A stretch of 64,000 bases of DNA, taken from the NCBI GenBank assembly GCA_902702965.1, contig CACRXP010000554.1, forward strand, positions 298,365 through 362,364, written 5' to 3'. Position numbers and translations under genes: made by a program. This document shows positions 54,697 to 64,000 of this stretch, piece by piece. Position 1 is the stretch's first letter. Every line of letters begins with the position of its first letter. Source of the stretch: Spirometra erinaceieuropaei. Its lineage: Eukaryota > Platyhelminthes > Cestoda > Diphyllobothriidea > Diphyllobothriidae. The notes below the pieces were generated by a model. That model did no database searches. It saw only the letters and a program-made list of their open reading frames with translations, and was not told where the DNA came from.

Positions 54697-56115
54697 CTAT
54701 TTTATAATGCTTTCCGTTACACTTTTTTCTTGATTTATAATGCGGCGACACACAAACATATGTTTTAATTTGCAGCGTGACAGCCCCAGAAACATACAAC
54801 CGAGTGTGTTTTCGTGGCAAATGGTTGCCATTTTGCATCAAAACGTCGGTTTAACACTCAGTGAGCCTCCGCTGCATCATTTTCAACGAATATGCCAACT
54901 TCGCAGTCGGCGAGCTCGTCGAAAATGATACTGCCCACGCGCGATCAACTGAATGAGCTTGATTCTAATGCTTGTGACCTTGTGAAAACTCAATTTTTTA
55001 TTATTATCCGTTGTATAATCAGAATGACGTGGAAGTCGCCGTCAAAAAATGCGTATGTTTCGACGTTTCCAGCGGGGGTTGCTACCTTGACGGAAATAAT
55101 TTCCTGTCATGGCGACACATACTTAGTTCTAATCAGTATAAAAATCATTCACCTTATAATTTCCGCTGTTCGTTTTCCGACATCACCACTTACAAATCAT
55201 GCGATTACAATTTGTGCAGCCATGCTGACTAATACGTTCTCTGGACCTACAGGTTTTGGTGAGGTGCGTATTATCATAATGGAAAAAACACGTTTTGTGT
55301 CCCCTCATAAATTTCCACCTATCTGCGACGCTCAAGGAAAATAGATATGGGTAACTTGCACCCCATGCGCATGAAGGCATATAAAACAAGGCTAAGAACC
55401 TAACGCGGCACAAGAAACAGTTAAGAAGGCGGTAGGACCCTCACGCCTTCGAGGTTTGGTGTTAGCAATTGAAGGATTTTTGTGGCGACGTGCTCCCCCT
55501 TCCCGTGTAGCTGCTCAAACCGGCTTCTGGCTATCCTTGAACGCTTGCACACAGATTCCGTGAGATTTGGAAAGTCTGGGTCCCTGCTCCTGTATATATC
55601 TGGTCAGCCGTCTCAGCAAATTGGTTTTGAATAGTGTAGGGTAACGAACGACTACCCTTTACAAGATACGTGGGGCATGTACATATGACACATATTTCAT
55701 TCGATGAGTGCGATTTAGTAACTTTTATTTCCCATGCAGAGTTCAGAATGTGACGTAGCACTGTGTAGTCGGCCGTACCTGACTAAACGGCCCCTCTAGA
55801 AGAAACCCTACAACGATCTGCCGTTTGCCGAACAAGTCTAGGAGCATCACTTGTGCCTTCCCGTATGCCAGTGAAGAATGTAACATGACACACTCTTCAA
55901 TTGCGGCTCTCGTAATTGGGCATAAGGTATAAGAAACATAGTACAAAATATTCTACTTTGCTATCAAAGTACACCTCAAAGCAACGAATAAATTTCAAAT
56001 GATGCACCGGATTCTCGTCACAATAGCACAATTCTATTTTAGGCAGTTTCAAAATGATCACTACTGGAATCATTCTGTTGGATCTTGGTGCCTCACCACG
56101 CGTTTTATGCATCGA
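54697..56115. other. No supported gene
   Basis: Several 70-150 codon frames on the plus strand (54892-55344 and 55011-55232) overlap in different frames. None is convincing. Confidence 0.3.
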
Positions 56116-56400
56116 CTACTTCCTCCTGGTGATCGACCTCTCATCATACATTCTTTTAAGTGCGCGTACGGTCTGAAGTAAGGACTCCATGTCGCTATCG
56201 TCCGAGTCCATCTTAGTCCCAGCTTCAGCCCTAAAGAGCTCCGTTTTACTTCCGGCCTCGAGAACCGCATGTTCGAGCTCAACTTCACGCCTAACCCGTT
56301 TCTCATGGAGCTTAGTGGTTTTTGAAATCGCGATGTTTCGAGCTGGAACAACTGCTGGTATCCAACTTACAAGGGTAGGGATGAGCACCAGAGGCTTTGA
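56116..56400 (-). CDS. Possible C-terminal exon of an unrecognised coiled-coil protein
   Basis: The minus strand keeps an open frame of about 90-105 codons. It ends KLHEKRVRREVELEHAVLEA, then SDDSDMESLLQTVRALKR and SITRRK before a TAG. Composition is that of a real soluble protein (charged, heptad-like Leu/Val spacing), unlike the surrounding AT-rich noise. An acceptor-like accactaag precedes LHEK. No family is recognised and no partner exon was found, so chance or an old retroelement remains possible. Confidence 0.25.
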   Translation of the reverse strand, partial: SKPLVLIPTLVSWIPAVVPARNIAISKTTKLHEKRVRREVELEHAVLEAGSKTELFRAEAGTKMDSDDSDMESLLQTVRALKRMYDERSITRRK

Positions 56401-56699
56401 CTTCTGCCTGATACAGCTTGTGCGATTAGTCTTCTTTCCTCATTTTATTCGAAAGTATCCGCCCTTTGAGACGTGTGAACAGAAAATTTTTTCAACGCAG
56501 CCAGTACACGGTAATTGTCGAGTACTGTAGTCGTCAATTCGTCACTTTTTACAAATAACTAAGAATAAACGAATTACAAACTCCATAATGAATACTCCTA
56601 TGCAACAAGTGGTTCTACCGAATTCTAACTCCTCACTTCGGACAACCAAATGGACGTTCGCAAGTGTGGGAAGTGAGCGTCCACAAGGGCAATATCAAG

Positions 56700-58080
56700 T
56701 AAAAAGGAGTGGCCCTCAATCTAAAGGTCAAAGTAAAGATTTGACGAAGGAAAAGGATTGACATCAGGTGTACTAGTCAAAACAGACAACAGTAGGTCAG
56801 AGAAATTCGCAGAGGATAGACGCTGAGAATCTTCAAACTTGTCCTGCAGGAGGTAACACAGACCTTTCGACATAGACTCTAGTCCGCTAACTACCTCGCT
56901 CCAGGTTACCGAATACATGTAAGCTTGGGATTCAGTGGATTGGACACCGCTAAGTTGCCTGGTCCAGATGGGATTCCAGGCGTGCCTGAACTTGCGCAAG
57001 TAATGACTGATCCGCCTCTAACATATTCCGGTATTCTTTGAGTTACGGTGGACCCCATACTCCCTGAAAGTGGAAAATGTCGTACCGACTTAGGTTGCTC
57101 GCATTTTCAAGTCCCCAGTTATAGGCCGGTTTTCGTAATATGTATTTCCTGCAAGGTAACAAGTATTGTCAAACGATAAGTTGCATTATTAGATCGACAA
57201 ATGTGTTAACTCATCAAGACCCAGCATCTAAAGCCCTGTGTCCTACGCATCATAATCGCTAGAAATAGTCGAACGAAGTTTTTGACGCGGAATTTATTGT
57301 CTTTTGTTGTCTGAATTGACCTCAGAAATATATTTAACCGTCAAACACACGTACTCTATCACCACGTTAACCCAAATGAGGGTTAGAAGGCTTCCTCCAA
57401 GCTATTTAAACGGCTGCCTCTATAGGATATTTGTGTGAATGGATCCGTTTTTTGTATTCCGTGTTCATTATGTGGTGAACGAGGCAAGGTCGGGCGCGAA
57501 GTTGCTCGCAGATGACAGTAGAATATATAGGACTTTTGATTTAAAAAAATGACACCTCTCTCTCTCTCTTGCGAGGAAATACAGACAGTCCGTACAACTG
57601 GATTGGAATGCAAGGCATACAGTTTAACGCGTCTAAATGTGTGTCCGTTAATTACGATTGTCCCATTCGAAGGTGAAAAGGAACTTTCGAAATCTTACCC
57701 CACTAGACTATTTTTGAAATCTATCAAAATCTAAAATGACCCCTTTATTATGATAGATATCGCTTTTAGCCGGATGAAAGGACTCTCAATGGCGGCAGCA
57801 CGCGCGATAGCTTCAACGATGGGTATGCGACGTATTTTATTTAACCTGAACGTATATATCCGTGGCAGAATTGTTGGTGTCCTCGTTCGGCCCTATCTGA
57901 AGTATCCCGCGGAACTATGGGGCTCATGGTTAAAGAAAGGCCTATCAGATCCGGAAGAAGTTCAAGGAAGTTCATGAAAAATTTTTTCCAATGCTTACAG
58001 CTGTTGTCTTCGTTATGTGTATTCTGCCACCCAAGGGTATTACAGAGAGACGCACCTGCGGCCGAACATATCCTTAAAAA
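56700..58080 (+). pseudogene. Decayed CR1/Jockey-like reverse transcriptase
   Basis: Motifs appear in RT order across shifting frames: LPGPDGIPG (56955-56981; the GKSPGPDGI start of the fingers), SYRPVFVICISCKV (about 57117-57158; xNYRPVSLLSxxxKV), LADDSRIY (57505-57528; the FADD catalytic box with both Asp kept), and LVRPYLKYPAELWGSWLKKG (about 57882-57941; the VRPHLEYAxxxWxPxLKKD thumb motif). An intact version would copy RNA into DNA by target-primed reverse transcription. The QGSxxGP block between RPV and ADD is not recognisable and stops abound. The ATP-independent group assignment (CR1/Jockey superclade) follows from motif style. Confidence 0.8.
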
Positions 58081-60158
58081 CTAAACCTGCGACACGGACC
58101 ACAGGACGCTAGGAGCTGGCGTCAGGATCACTCGTCGTGGATACGGCTAGGTGTTAAGAAGGGAGCTCGGGGTAGCAAACCTGTGCCACGAGCTTCCGTT
58201 GATGAAGTAAAACTGAATGCTCCTTCCACGGCTGTGTTTGTGATCGACACGGTCGCGACTTCAAGCAGCGTTTTCTACGTAACCAACCCATAAAATGTGG
58301 CAAGACTGCATTTTATCCATTCTATCCCCTGAAAGTTCATGTTTACACGGTCGAAATCTAACTTCGCTAGGTGGACGTCTGCATTTGGTTATCGACCTCC
58401 GAAATGACATTTTCAACAGTATGCTCATCATAATCCTTTCCTTCCCTTATTTCGCCCACGTTCAGCCGTCATTTCCAAAAACGATGCATTTGTAAGTTTG
58501 CTCGTCTTAATTATTTGATTGTTAGCTACGTACACCTTAACGTTCTAGAAAAGAAAATGCAGCAACTGTAGTCAATTGATTGGTTTGATACAAAATGAAA
58601 TCACAATGACGTACTATCATTATTTTGCATGCAAAATTCAATGCTTAGATGCGATCTGGGCGATGCATTTCGGGAGGAGAGTGATTCTATTTCAATTTAA
58701 CCTCAAATATAATGTACATCAGGGACGAAAATATTTTAAAAACACGTTGTCTTGCAGAAGTTCCGATGTTCTATAGATTCCATGAGCTAATTTTTGTTTT
58801 TAAATTCGGCCACTTGAACGCTTAGATTTATTAATCCTCGTGACTATTTGCCCATCTGCCAATTCACATTTCTTGTTCCCGTTCGTCCTCAGTGCAGTTT
58901 CAGTGATATTAGTGAAGCATTGCCAATATACTGACTTTTAGAAAAATAAGCTTCCGCGCAAGATTTCTTCCAAATATCATTATCTACGGCGGTGGTCCCT
59001 TACCAACCGTAGCTTTCCCTCCGCATAATTTTTATCCTCGCGAAGCTTAGCGACCTCAAGTTCCATAGTCTAAGAGACACTTAGAAAATATCAAGCCAGA
59101 CCCTGTCTGAATAAATCACTGCACCCTCGACTGAGCCACAGTAGCTTCGCTCGGCCAAGTACCTTCGGCGGCAGTTGAGGTCCCGAAACCTACTGAAAAT
59201 AGCGACACTAAACATGATACTGCAAACTCCAAGAGGCCATGATGCTATACCCAATGTTACTGGCTGAAGTTATATTTTTGTTTGTTTTGTTCTACTTAAG
59301 CACCCACATTCCGGCTGTATGATTCAAAGATAAAAGTTACCCATGCCTGTTGTCCCTGTCCGTCTGACATCCCGTCTAGACCTCTTAAAATTTAAACAAA
59401 CCTGCTTTTCCCGACTTAGACAGTTCCCAGGGTTTTGCAGTGATAATAATGCGATATCTATCTGCTCGACCCTCCTGGCCATTAAACTTTCTACTTTCTC
59501 CTGTATTCTCTACTTACCAGGTCACAACTTTAGCCAAAAAATCATTGTTAAAATAACCACTCTCCAGTGACCGATTATACATTAGAGCGTACAGGAAGTG
59601 TGACATCATCGATGAGAATGGTAGGGGACGTCCGGAATACAGAATACGCCGAATATTCGTCGAGAACGTGAAGATTCGGTGTGGGCAGCAGAAAATAAAG
59701 GACACTTCAGAGGAACTTGTGGTGTAATCTACAAAACACCAATGTACGAACACCAGAAATAAAAGCTTGTAGTTTTTCAAGCCACGTGCTTAGTACCCTC
59801 CAAAACTGGTGAAGAAAAGTCAGCACGTTTAAATTCCGTCCACTAAAATAGTAGCTCGAGGTGATGCAAAAGTAACTACAGTAAGCTGACATTCAGCACA
59901 TCAAATAACCATTATGTTTACATGGTAGGTCATACATTCGATTTTTGGTTTGCTTTTTATTATCATAAAATTACCAAAGGCAAACTCGGGCTCGTTTAGT
60001 ACTCATAACCAATCTATCGTTAACCACACACTTAGGTATTTGTCATATTCAATCCTGCCTAAGCCAGTCAAAACAAGCTTGTTTATGAACAAAATAAACA
60101 TCTAGCTTTAAAAAACCGCTATTACGGAGTAATGCCAATCAAATACAAGAAAAAAGGT
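58081..60158. other. No recognisable gene
   Basis: AT-rich DNA with short frames only. Confidence 0.4.
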
Positions 60159-60159
60159 C

Positions 60160-60297
60160 AGATCTTATTTCGAAGCGTACCTGCAGTAGAAAAGCCCCAG
60201 CCCAACCCCCAACTGTAACCCCTAGCCCCGAACCCCTAACACCAAACCCCAACCCCTAACCTTAACCCCTAACAATTACGGCTACGAAATAAGATTT
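60160..60297. repeat. Inverted-repeat element with CCCTAAC array, copy 2
   Basis: Left end gatcttatttcgaagcgt and right end acggctacgaaataagat are inverted copies with two differences. They match the ends of the 24439-24629 element. The leader cctgcagtagaaaagcccc and the following aacccctaac units also correspond. Total length is 138 bp against 191 bp for the first copy, the difference being in array length. Confidence 0.8.
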
Positions 60298-62260
60298 TTG
60301 CCGAAAAAAGGACAAAAAGATGTATAAATGCGCTTGTAACGCCCGGCTGGAACACATGGAAGTGTTAACAATGCTTTCTTTGACTTAATTGGTTTTCCAG
60401 GTTTTACTCGCTCCGTTGTAGCGCTGAGACTTTCTGATTCGCATTACTCGGTAGTCTGGATATCCGACTTCAGTATTTACCACGATTTAGGAAATTCGAC
60501 TGTTAAAGCTTTTAGATGAGAGTTTTCATCGCCACTCTCCACTTTGATTTTTCGCCCTGTTTACCGCAGTTCAGTGTATCTGAGGAAAGACAACATGGGC
60601 CCTCTAGCACGCAAGCTGACGATGTTGGCAAACATGCAAGCAAACTCCACTGGCCAATGAGATCAAGCGCATTTTTTCACAAGAGTGCCCGTGCTGCAGT
60701 CAATAATAGTGTATGTTTGGTGCTGCAGCATGTGTCTGCCAAGTTTATGTTTGAAATTTACACAAATGGATACATTACAACCGCCGCAATCATCCCATTG
60801 AATGGTTTCCTCAGTAGGCTCAAGTAAACATACATCCGCGCACCCGGTCTCCGGATGACACGAAGTTGAAGGGGGTTTGTTGTATTGGCGAGTTATAGGA
60901 AGCTGTCACCTACGAGGGCGCACCCCTTCTCACCCACAATGTGAAAGATCTCTATCAATCCAGCACGCAGTTGCATATAACGCAAAAATAGGCCGCTCTG
61001 TCCACTCGTAAGGGAGTTTTCCTCGAACTCAGAAGAATTGTGTAATTCGCCTTTGAATCCTTTCGAGCAAGTTGCAGTCTTGTTGCGGTCAGGGCGTCCA
61101 GACCCGGGATGCATATTAAAGTTGAGATCTTAGACGTGATTTTAAGACGCTGGAGACGCAGTCTTTGCCTAGAATTATAGAGACTTGCCTGGTCGCGTAT
61201 AGAATGCGAGTCGCAGCTCTAACTGCCTTAGGGCCGTAAGTTGACGGATTTAGGTTTTCGCGCCCAAATTCCAAGGAGCTTTCTGGCTTTCCGCGTGTTG
61301 GAGACGCGCCTCGTTCAAGTACTTAGTGTTCCTACCGGCGCCTTGGTTTTCATCTCGAACATATAATACTGCACATCTGCTTTCATTGAGCAGCAAGTTC
61401 CTATGGAGGAATCGTATCCCCGGGAGAATAACATTCTACCGAAAATTCATTCCCCTAGCCACACTGTTGGGGACTTTACAAACCTTGGTAACATTTGCAG
61501 TCATACCAGTTTCTAGCACACAGCCACCAGCAAACAAGAAAAAAGAGGGTTAATGTCAGCACGGAGCCTATTAGAACGTCACTCTCTACGGCTGCCCGTC
61601 AGCATTGTTGTTGTCACATGCAAACAACTTGGGAACGACCCACAATGAGGTATCCTGACAGGAGTAGAACAGCAACATACGGTAGATTAATCCAGACGCA
61701 GCAACATACGGACGTCCAATATCGACCCTCTTTCTTCCTTGGACGGATATTAACTGTTCGCATGCACAATACGGACAATGGGAGTGTAGTCCATATTGAT
61801 GAAGGTAAAGGCTTAAATAGGAGGACAATGAGATCGTGCAGATATAAGAAGGGCCTTCTGTAGTAAACCCAGATAAATGCTGCTATGCAGGTTGTAATGA
61901 CTGGTCAGAGTCAGAGATGAATTATACGATTTTACGGAAACTAAAATACGCTTAGATATCTTGCCACTATTCCGCTAGAATTTATATGGGTGTGGAAACC
62001 AAGACTGAGCATTGAAGTGCTCAGCAGTAATTAAGAAAATGGGTGATTCGCAGGTGACCAGATCGCAACGACTACGAACGGGGCCATAGGAACGCTGACA
62101 CTTCAACTCTACGAAAGAAGAGAAAACTGAAAAGGATGAAACAGAATAGTAGACGGCCGAAAGGTAGAAAAAATGTTAATAATAGTGGCGAGGTTTGGTT
62201 CTGCAGCCCCACTGGATAGCGTGTGGTTAGCTTCCTGAAACAGTATCTGGTAACATACCT
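60298..62260. other. No recognisable gene
   Basis: Unassigned frames only. Confidence 0.35.
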
Positions 62261-62264
62261 AATT

Positions 62265-62420
62265 TAGCCACTCGCTGGATCAGAAAGACAAAGAGGGTGC
62301 AAGCAGAGCTCGAAGCACGCGCAGGGAAGCGCGTGAAGGTTGCGTATACACAGTCTCCCCGTGACACAGCCTCTCGCTGGATTAGTAGGATAAAGAGGGC
62401 GCAATCACAACTGGGAGGCC
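62265..62420 (+). repeat. Imperfect 100-bp tandem duplication
   Basis: cactcgctggatcagaaaga followed by caaagagggtgcaagcaga recurs 103 bp later as ctctcgctggattagtagg and taaagagggcgcaatcaca. In one plus-strand frame the two read TRWIRKTKRVQAEL and SRWISRIKRAQSQL. No family recognised. Confidence 0.6.
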
Positions 62421-62599
62421 ACGGAGGCGACCGCGTGGTAATTCGCTCGAAAGAGGGTTACAAAAGCGGGGAAGGGGAATGTCAACAGGGGCCAGATGCG
62501 GAAGCACTTGCGAGGAGGGCGTGGAGAATTCCAAGCGCTTACCAACTGGATACAACACTTATAGTTTTGAAGCAGACTGTAACATGCCGACATTTCTGT

Positions 62600-63168
62600 T
62601 CAGTTAGGTTGTGGAAGCCTTTCAAGCCTCATCCGCAGCTGCAATTCCTGAATCAGCCGCTGATTCAACTCATGGAACGACGTCTTTACCTGATGCTGTG
62701 CGTAGACAGTGGTTTACAGCTAACTGTGGGCTTCTCGGAAGAAATCAAAATTTCTGTGCGTTCACGGCAAGATCACATAGATCAGTTCATTTGTAGCCTT
62801 AAAAAGTCTTCCTGAGTCTGGCCGAAAATTTGGAGTTCGTCCACAAACATCAAGCAGCTACTGCAAACTGGCATTGGCAAGCCATCGTAAATAAGAAGGA
62901 ACAGGGTTCTTACAACAGATCGAGAAGAAATGCCGCCGGCCATCATCACCTCGGTTGATGAAGCGACTTGAGCGCGTATGTGAAAAGTCCCGTGATATTG
63001 GGAACTTTCAATGTAATTGACTTGCATTTTTAGCAAAACCACATTTAGTACGCGTGTCAATGTGTGACAGTAATTAGACCTGTCGGAGGCCTTGTGAAAT
63101 ACAGCCCTTAAGTCTTCCTCGTTTTGAACAAGGCTGTGGTTGCAAAACGCCGAATTTAATAACGTCAC
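62600..63168 (-). pseudogene. Decayed non-LTR reverse transcriptase, palm region
   Basis: On the minus strand one frame reads VFHKASDRSN (DFxKAFDxVxH), then GGISSRSVVRTLFLLIYDGL ([21 protein letters not shown]) and SSCLMFVDELQIFGQT (xxxxFADDxKIxR, at about 62850). The catalytic FADD is FVDE and the PQG is lost, so it is inactive. Past a stop, fragments GKDVVP and ESAADSGIAAADEA resemble the EKDLGVxVD box downstream. The long plus-strand frame over 62600-62815 is the antisense of this. Confidence 0.75.
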
Positions 63169-63544
63169 ACATGTTGCGACCGCCTGTATAACTGCAAACG
63201 GCCATTGGCTAACTAGCGCTTTAGTGAGAACACAGCCTAGGGGCTAGGTAGTTAAATGGGGGGCGGGAATGCTAATCAGACATGCGGGAGAGTCCTTTGT
63301 GGACGGGATGGATCGGTTTAGGAGAGCAGGTTTGGATTGCAGTGTTAACTCGTCAGGCCTGGTGGCGGCTACACAGAGCGGAAGGGTGAGGGGAGGGAGG
63401 GAGTTCACTTCACCGACTCCTGTCGGGGCCTCTGGATAGGGCGGGGTACGCCCAGTCGTCGCTCGAAGTAGGATTTCAAATGATGCCGTCTGATTCACCA
63501 AGTGACCCGTATTAGTCGGGATCTTCGTGCGTGAACTTCAGCAG
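63169..63544. other. No recognisable feature
   Basis: Lies between two retroelement remnants; a minus-strand frame at 63501-63244 is unassigned. Confidence 0.3.
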
Positions 63545-63811
63545 TCATTTCAGCATACGTTCGCCTGCCCAAGTTGCCAATCGCCTATGCGTGTGTCCAA
63601 CATTTTTGCCTCCGCAACTGCATGTAAACTCCTGGATGCAGTTTGACGTGACGTGCACTGACAAGGAATCTTTAATGGATTTAGTGGGAATAGTCGTTTT
63701 GACACGTAGAAACAACGAGTTATTGACGGCGTATGTCTGTTCAGTCGTGCATCGGGGTCGTATCTTGATCATACTTAACATATATCTCTTAAAATGGGAG
63801 AAGATACCCAC
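63545..63811 (-). pseudogene. GIY-YIG-like tail of a retroelement protein
   Basis: The minus strand reads SIKDSLSVHVTSNCIQEFTC, then SCGGKNVGHTHRRLATW. This follows the pattern of flatworm retroelement C-termini: ...SSxxIYxFTCxCGxxYIGRTxRRLxxRIxEH. The YIG tyrosine-isoleucine pair is NV here and the following Arg/Glu residues are worn. It sits 5' of the RT remnant at 62600-63168 on the same strand, so the two cannot come from one collinear element. Confidence 0.6.
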
Positions 63812-64000
63812 AGGCTGCTTAAGATGGATAGTTCCGTCGATTTTTCTTATCTGGGGCGGTGATATTCATCGATAAATTTCCCTGAGTACCGCATTGAAAA
63901 AGCGTTTTCAAGAAAGCTAATCTCCTTATCGGTCGTCTCTGGGACACAAATCCTGGTAAATTGGTTGCAGAAGTGGGAAACCAAGTTTCATGTTCTCCTA

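Noticed and set aside
55011..55232. Possible Kunitz-type domain (GGC-x4-NNF with nearby Cys)
   Set aside because: The spacing fits only one of three disulfides, the key later Cys is missing, there is no start or acceptor in frame, and an overlapping longer frame exists.
62247..62815. A 172-195 codon plus-strand frame as a new gene
   Set aside because: Its second half is antisense to a recognisable reverse-transcriptase remnant and its first half is an imperfect duplication without family motifs.

Overview
The window is animal nuclear DNA, most probably from a flatworm and plausibly a large-genome (diphyllobothriid-type) tapeworm. It has one confidently recognised protein gene split by kilobase introns, a dense load of decayed non-LTR and Penelope-like retroelements, tRNA-derived SINEs, simple repeats, and degenerate TTAGGG/CCCTAA telomere-like tracts. 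The tapeworm placement is inferred from repeat style and gene structure, not proven. Two runs of N (7985-8171 and 47667-47900) are assembly gaps.

The only complete host gene found is TAF6, the histone-fold and HEAT subunit of TFIID. It lies on the minus strand from the ATG at 48862 to the stop at 30128-30130. Seven coding exons join in frame with GT/AG boundaries to give 696 codons. The first intron is 38 bp, one is 257 bp and mostly a (TAG)n microsatellite, and four are 3.3-5.8 kb and carry transposons.

Left of TAF6 (1-30 kb) the window is almost entirely repeats. A roughly 1-kb foldback element with inverted arms of about 370 bp recurs through the window in both orientations. SINE clusters lie at 1-506 and 15.1-17.4 kb. 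Apurinic-endonuclease-like (EEP) domain remnants of a non-LTR retrotransposon lie at 3.4-4.4 kb and 11.6-13.0 kb, the second split by a foldback element. A 360-bp unit is repeated in tandem near 11 kb. Several telomere-like tracts, some bounded by short terminal inverted repeats, lie at 17.8-24.6 kb.

Inside the TAF6 introns are more foldback copies, members of an unnamed 300-bp repeat family, and in the largest intron a Penelope-like element with inverted 300-bp ends next to a SINE palindrome containing the second N gap.

Right of TAF6 (49-64 kb) the DNA is AT-richer. It holds decayed reverse-transcriptase and endonuclease remnants (50.2-51.1, 56.7-58.1, 62.6-63.2 and 63.5-63.8 kb), another telomere-like inverted-repeat element at 60.2 kb, and a few open frames I could not assign.

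The most novel-looking material is the foldback family and the small inverted-repeat elements built around telomere-like DNA. No operon, CRISPR array, rRNA or intact tRNA gene was seen.
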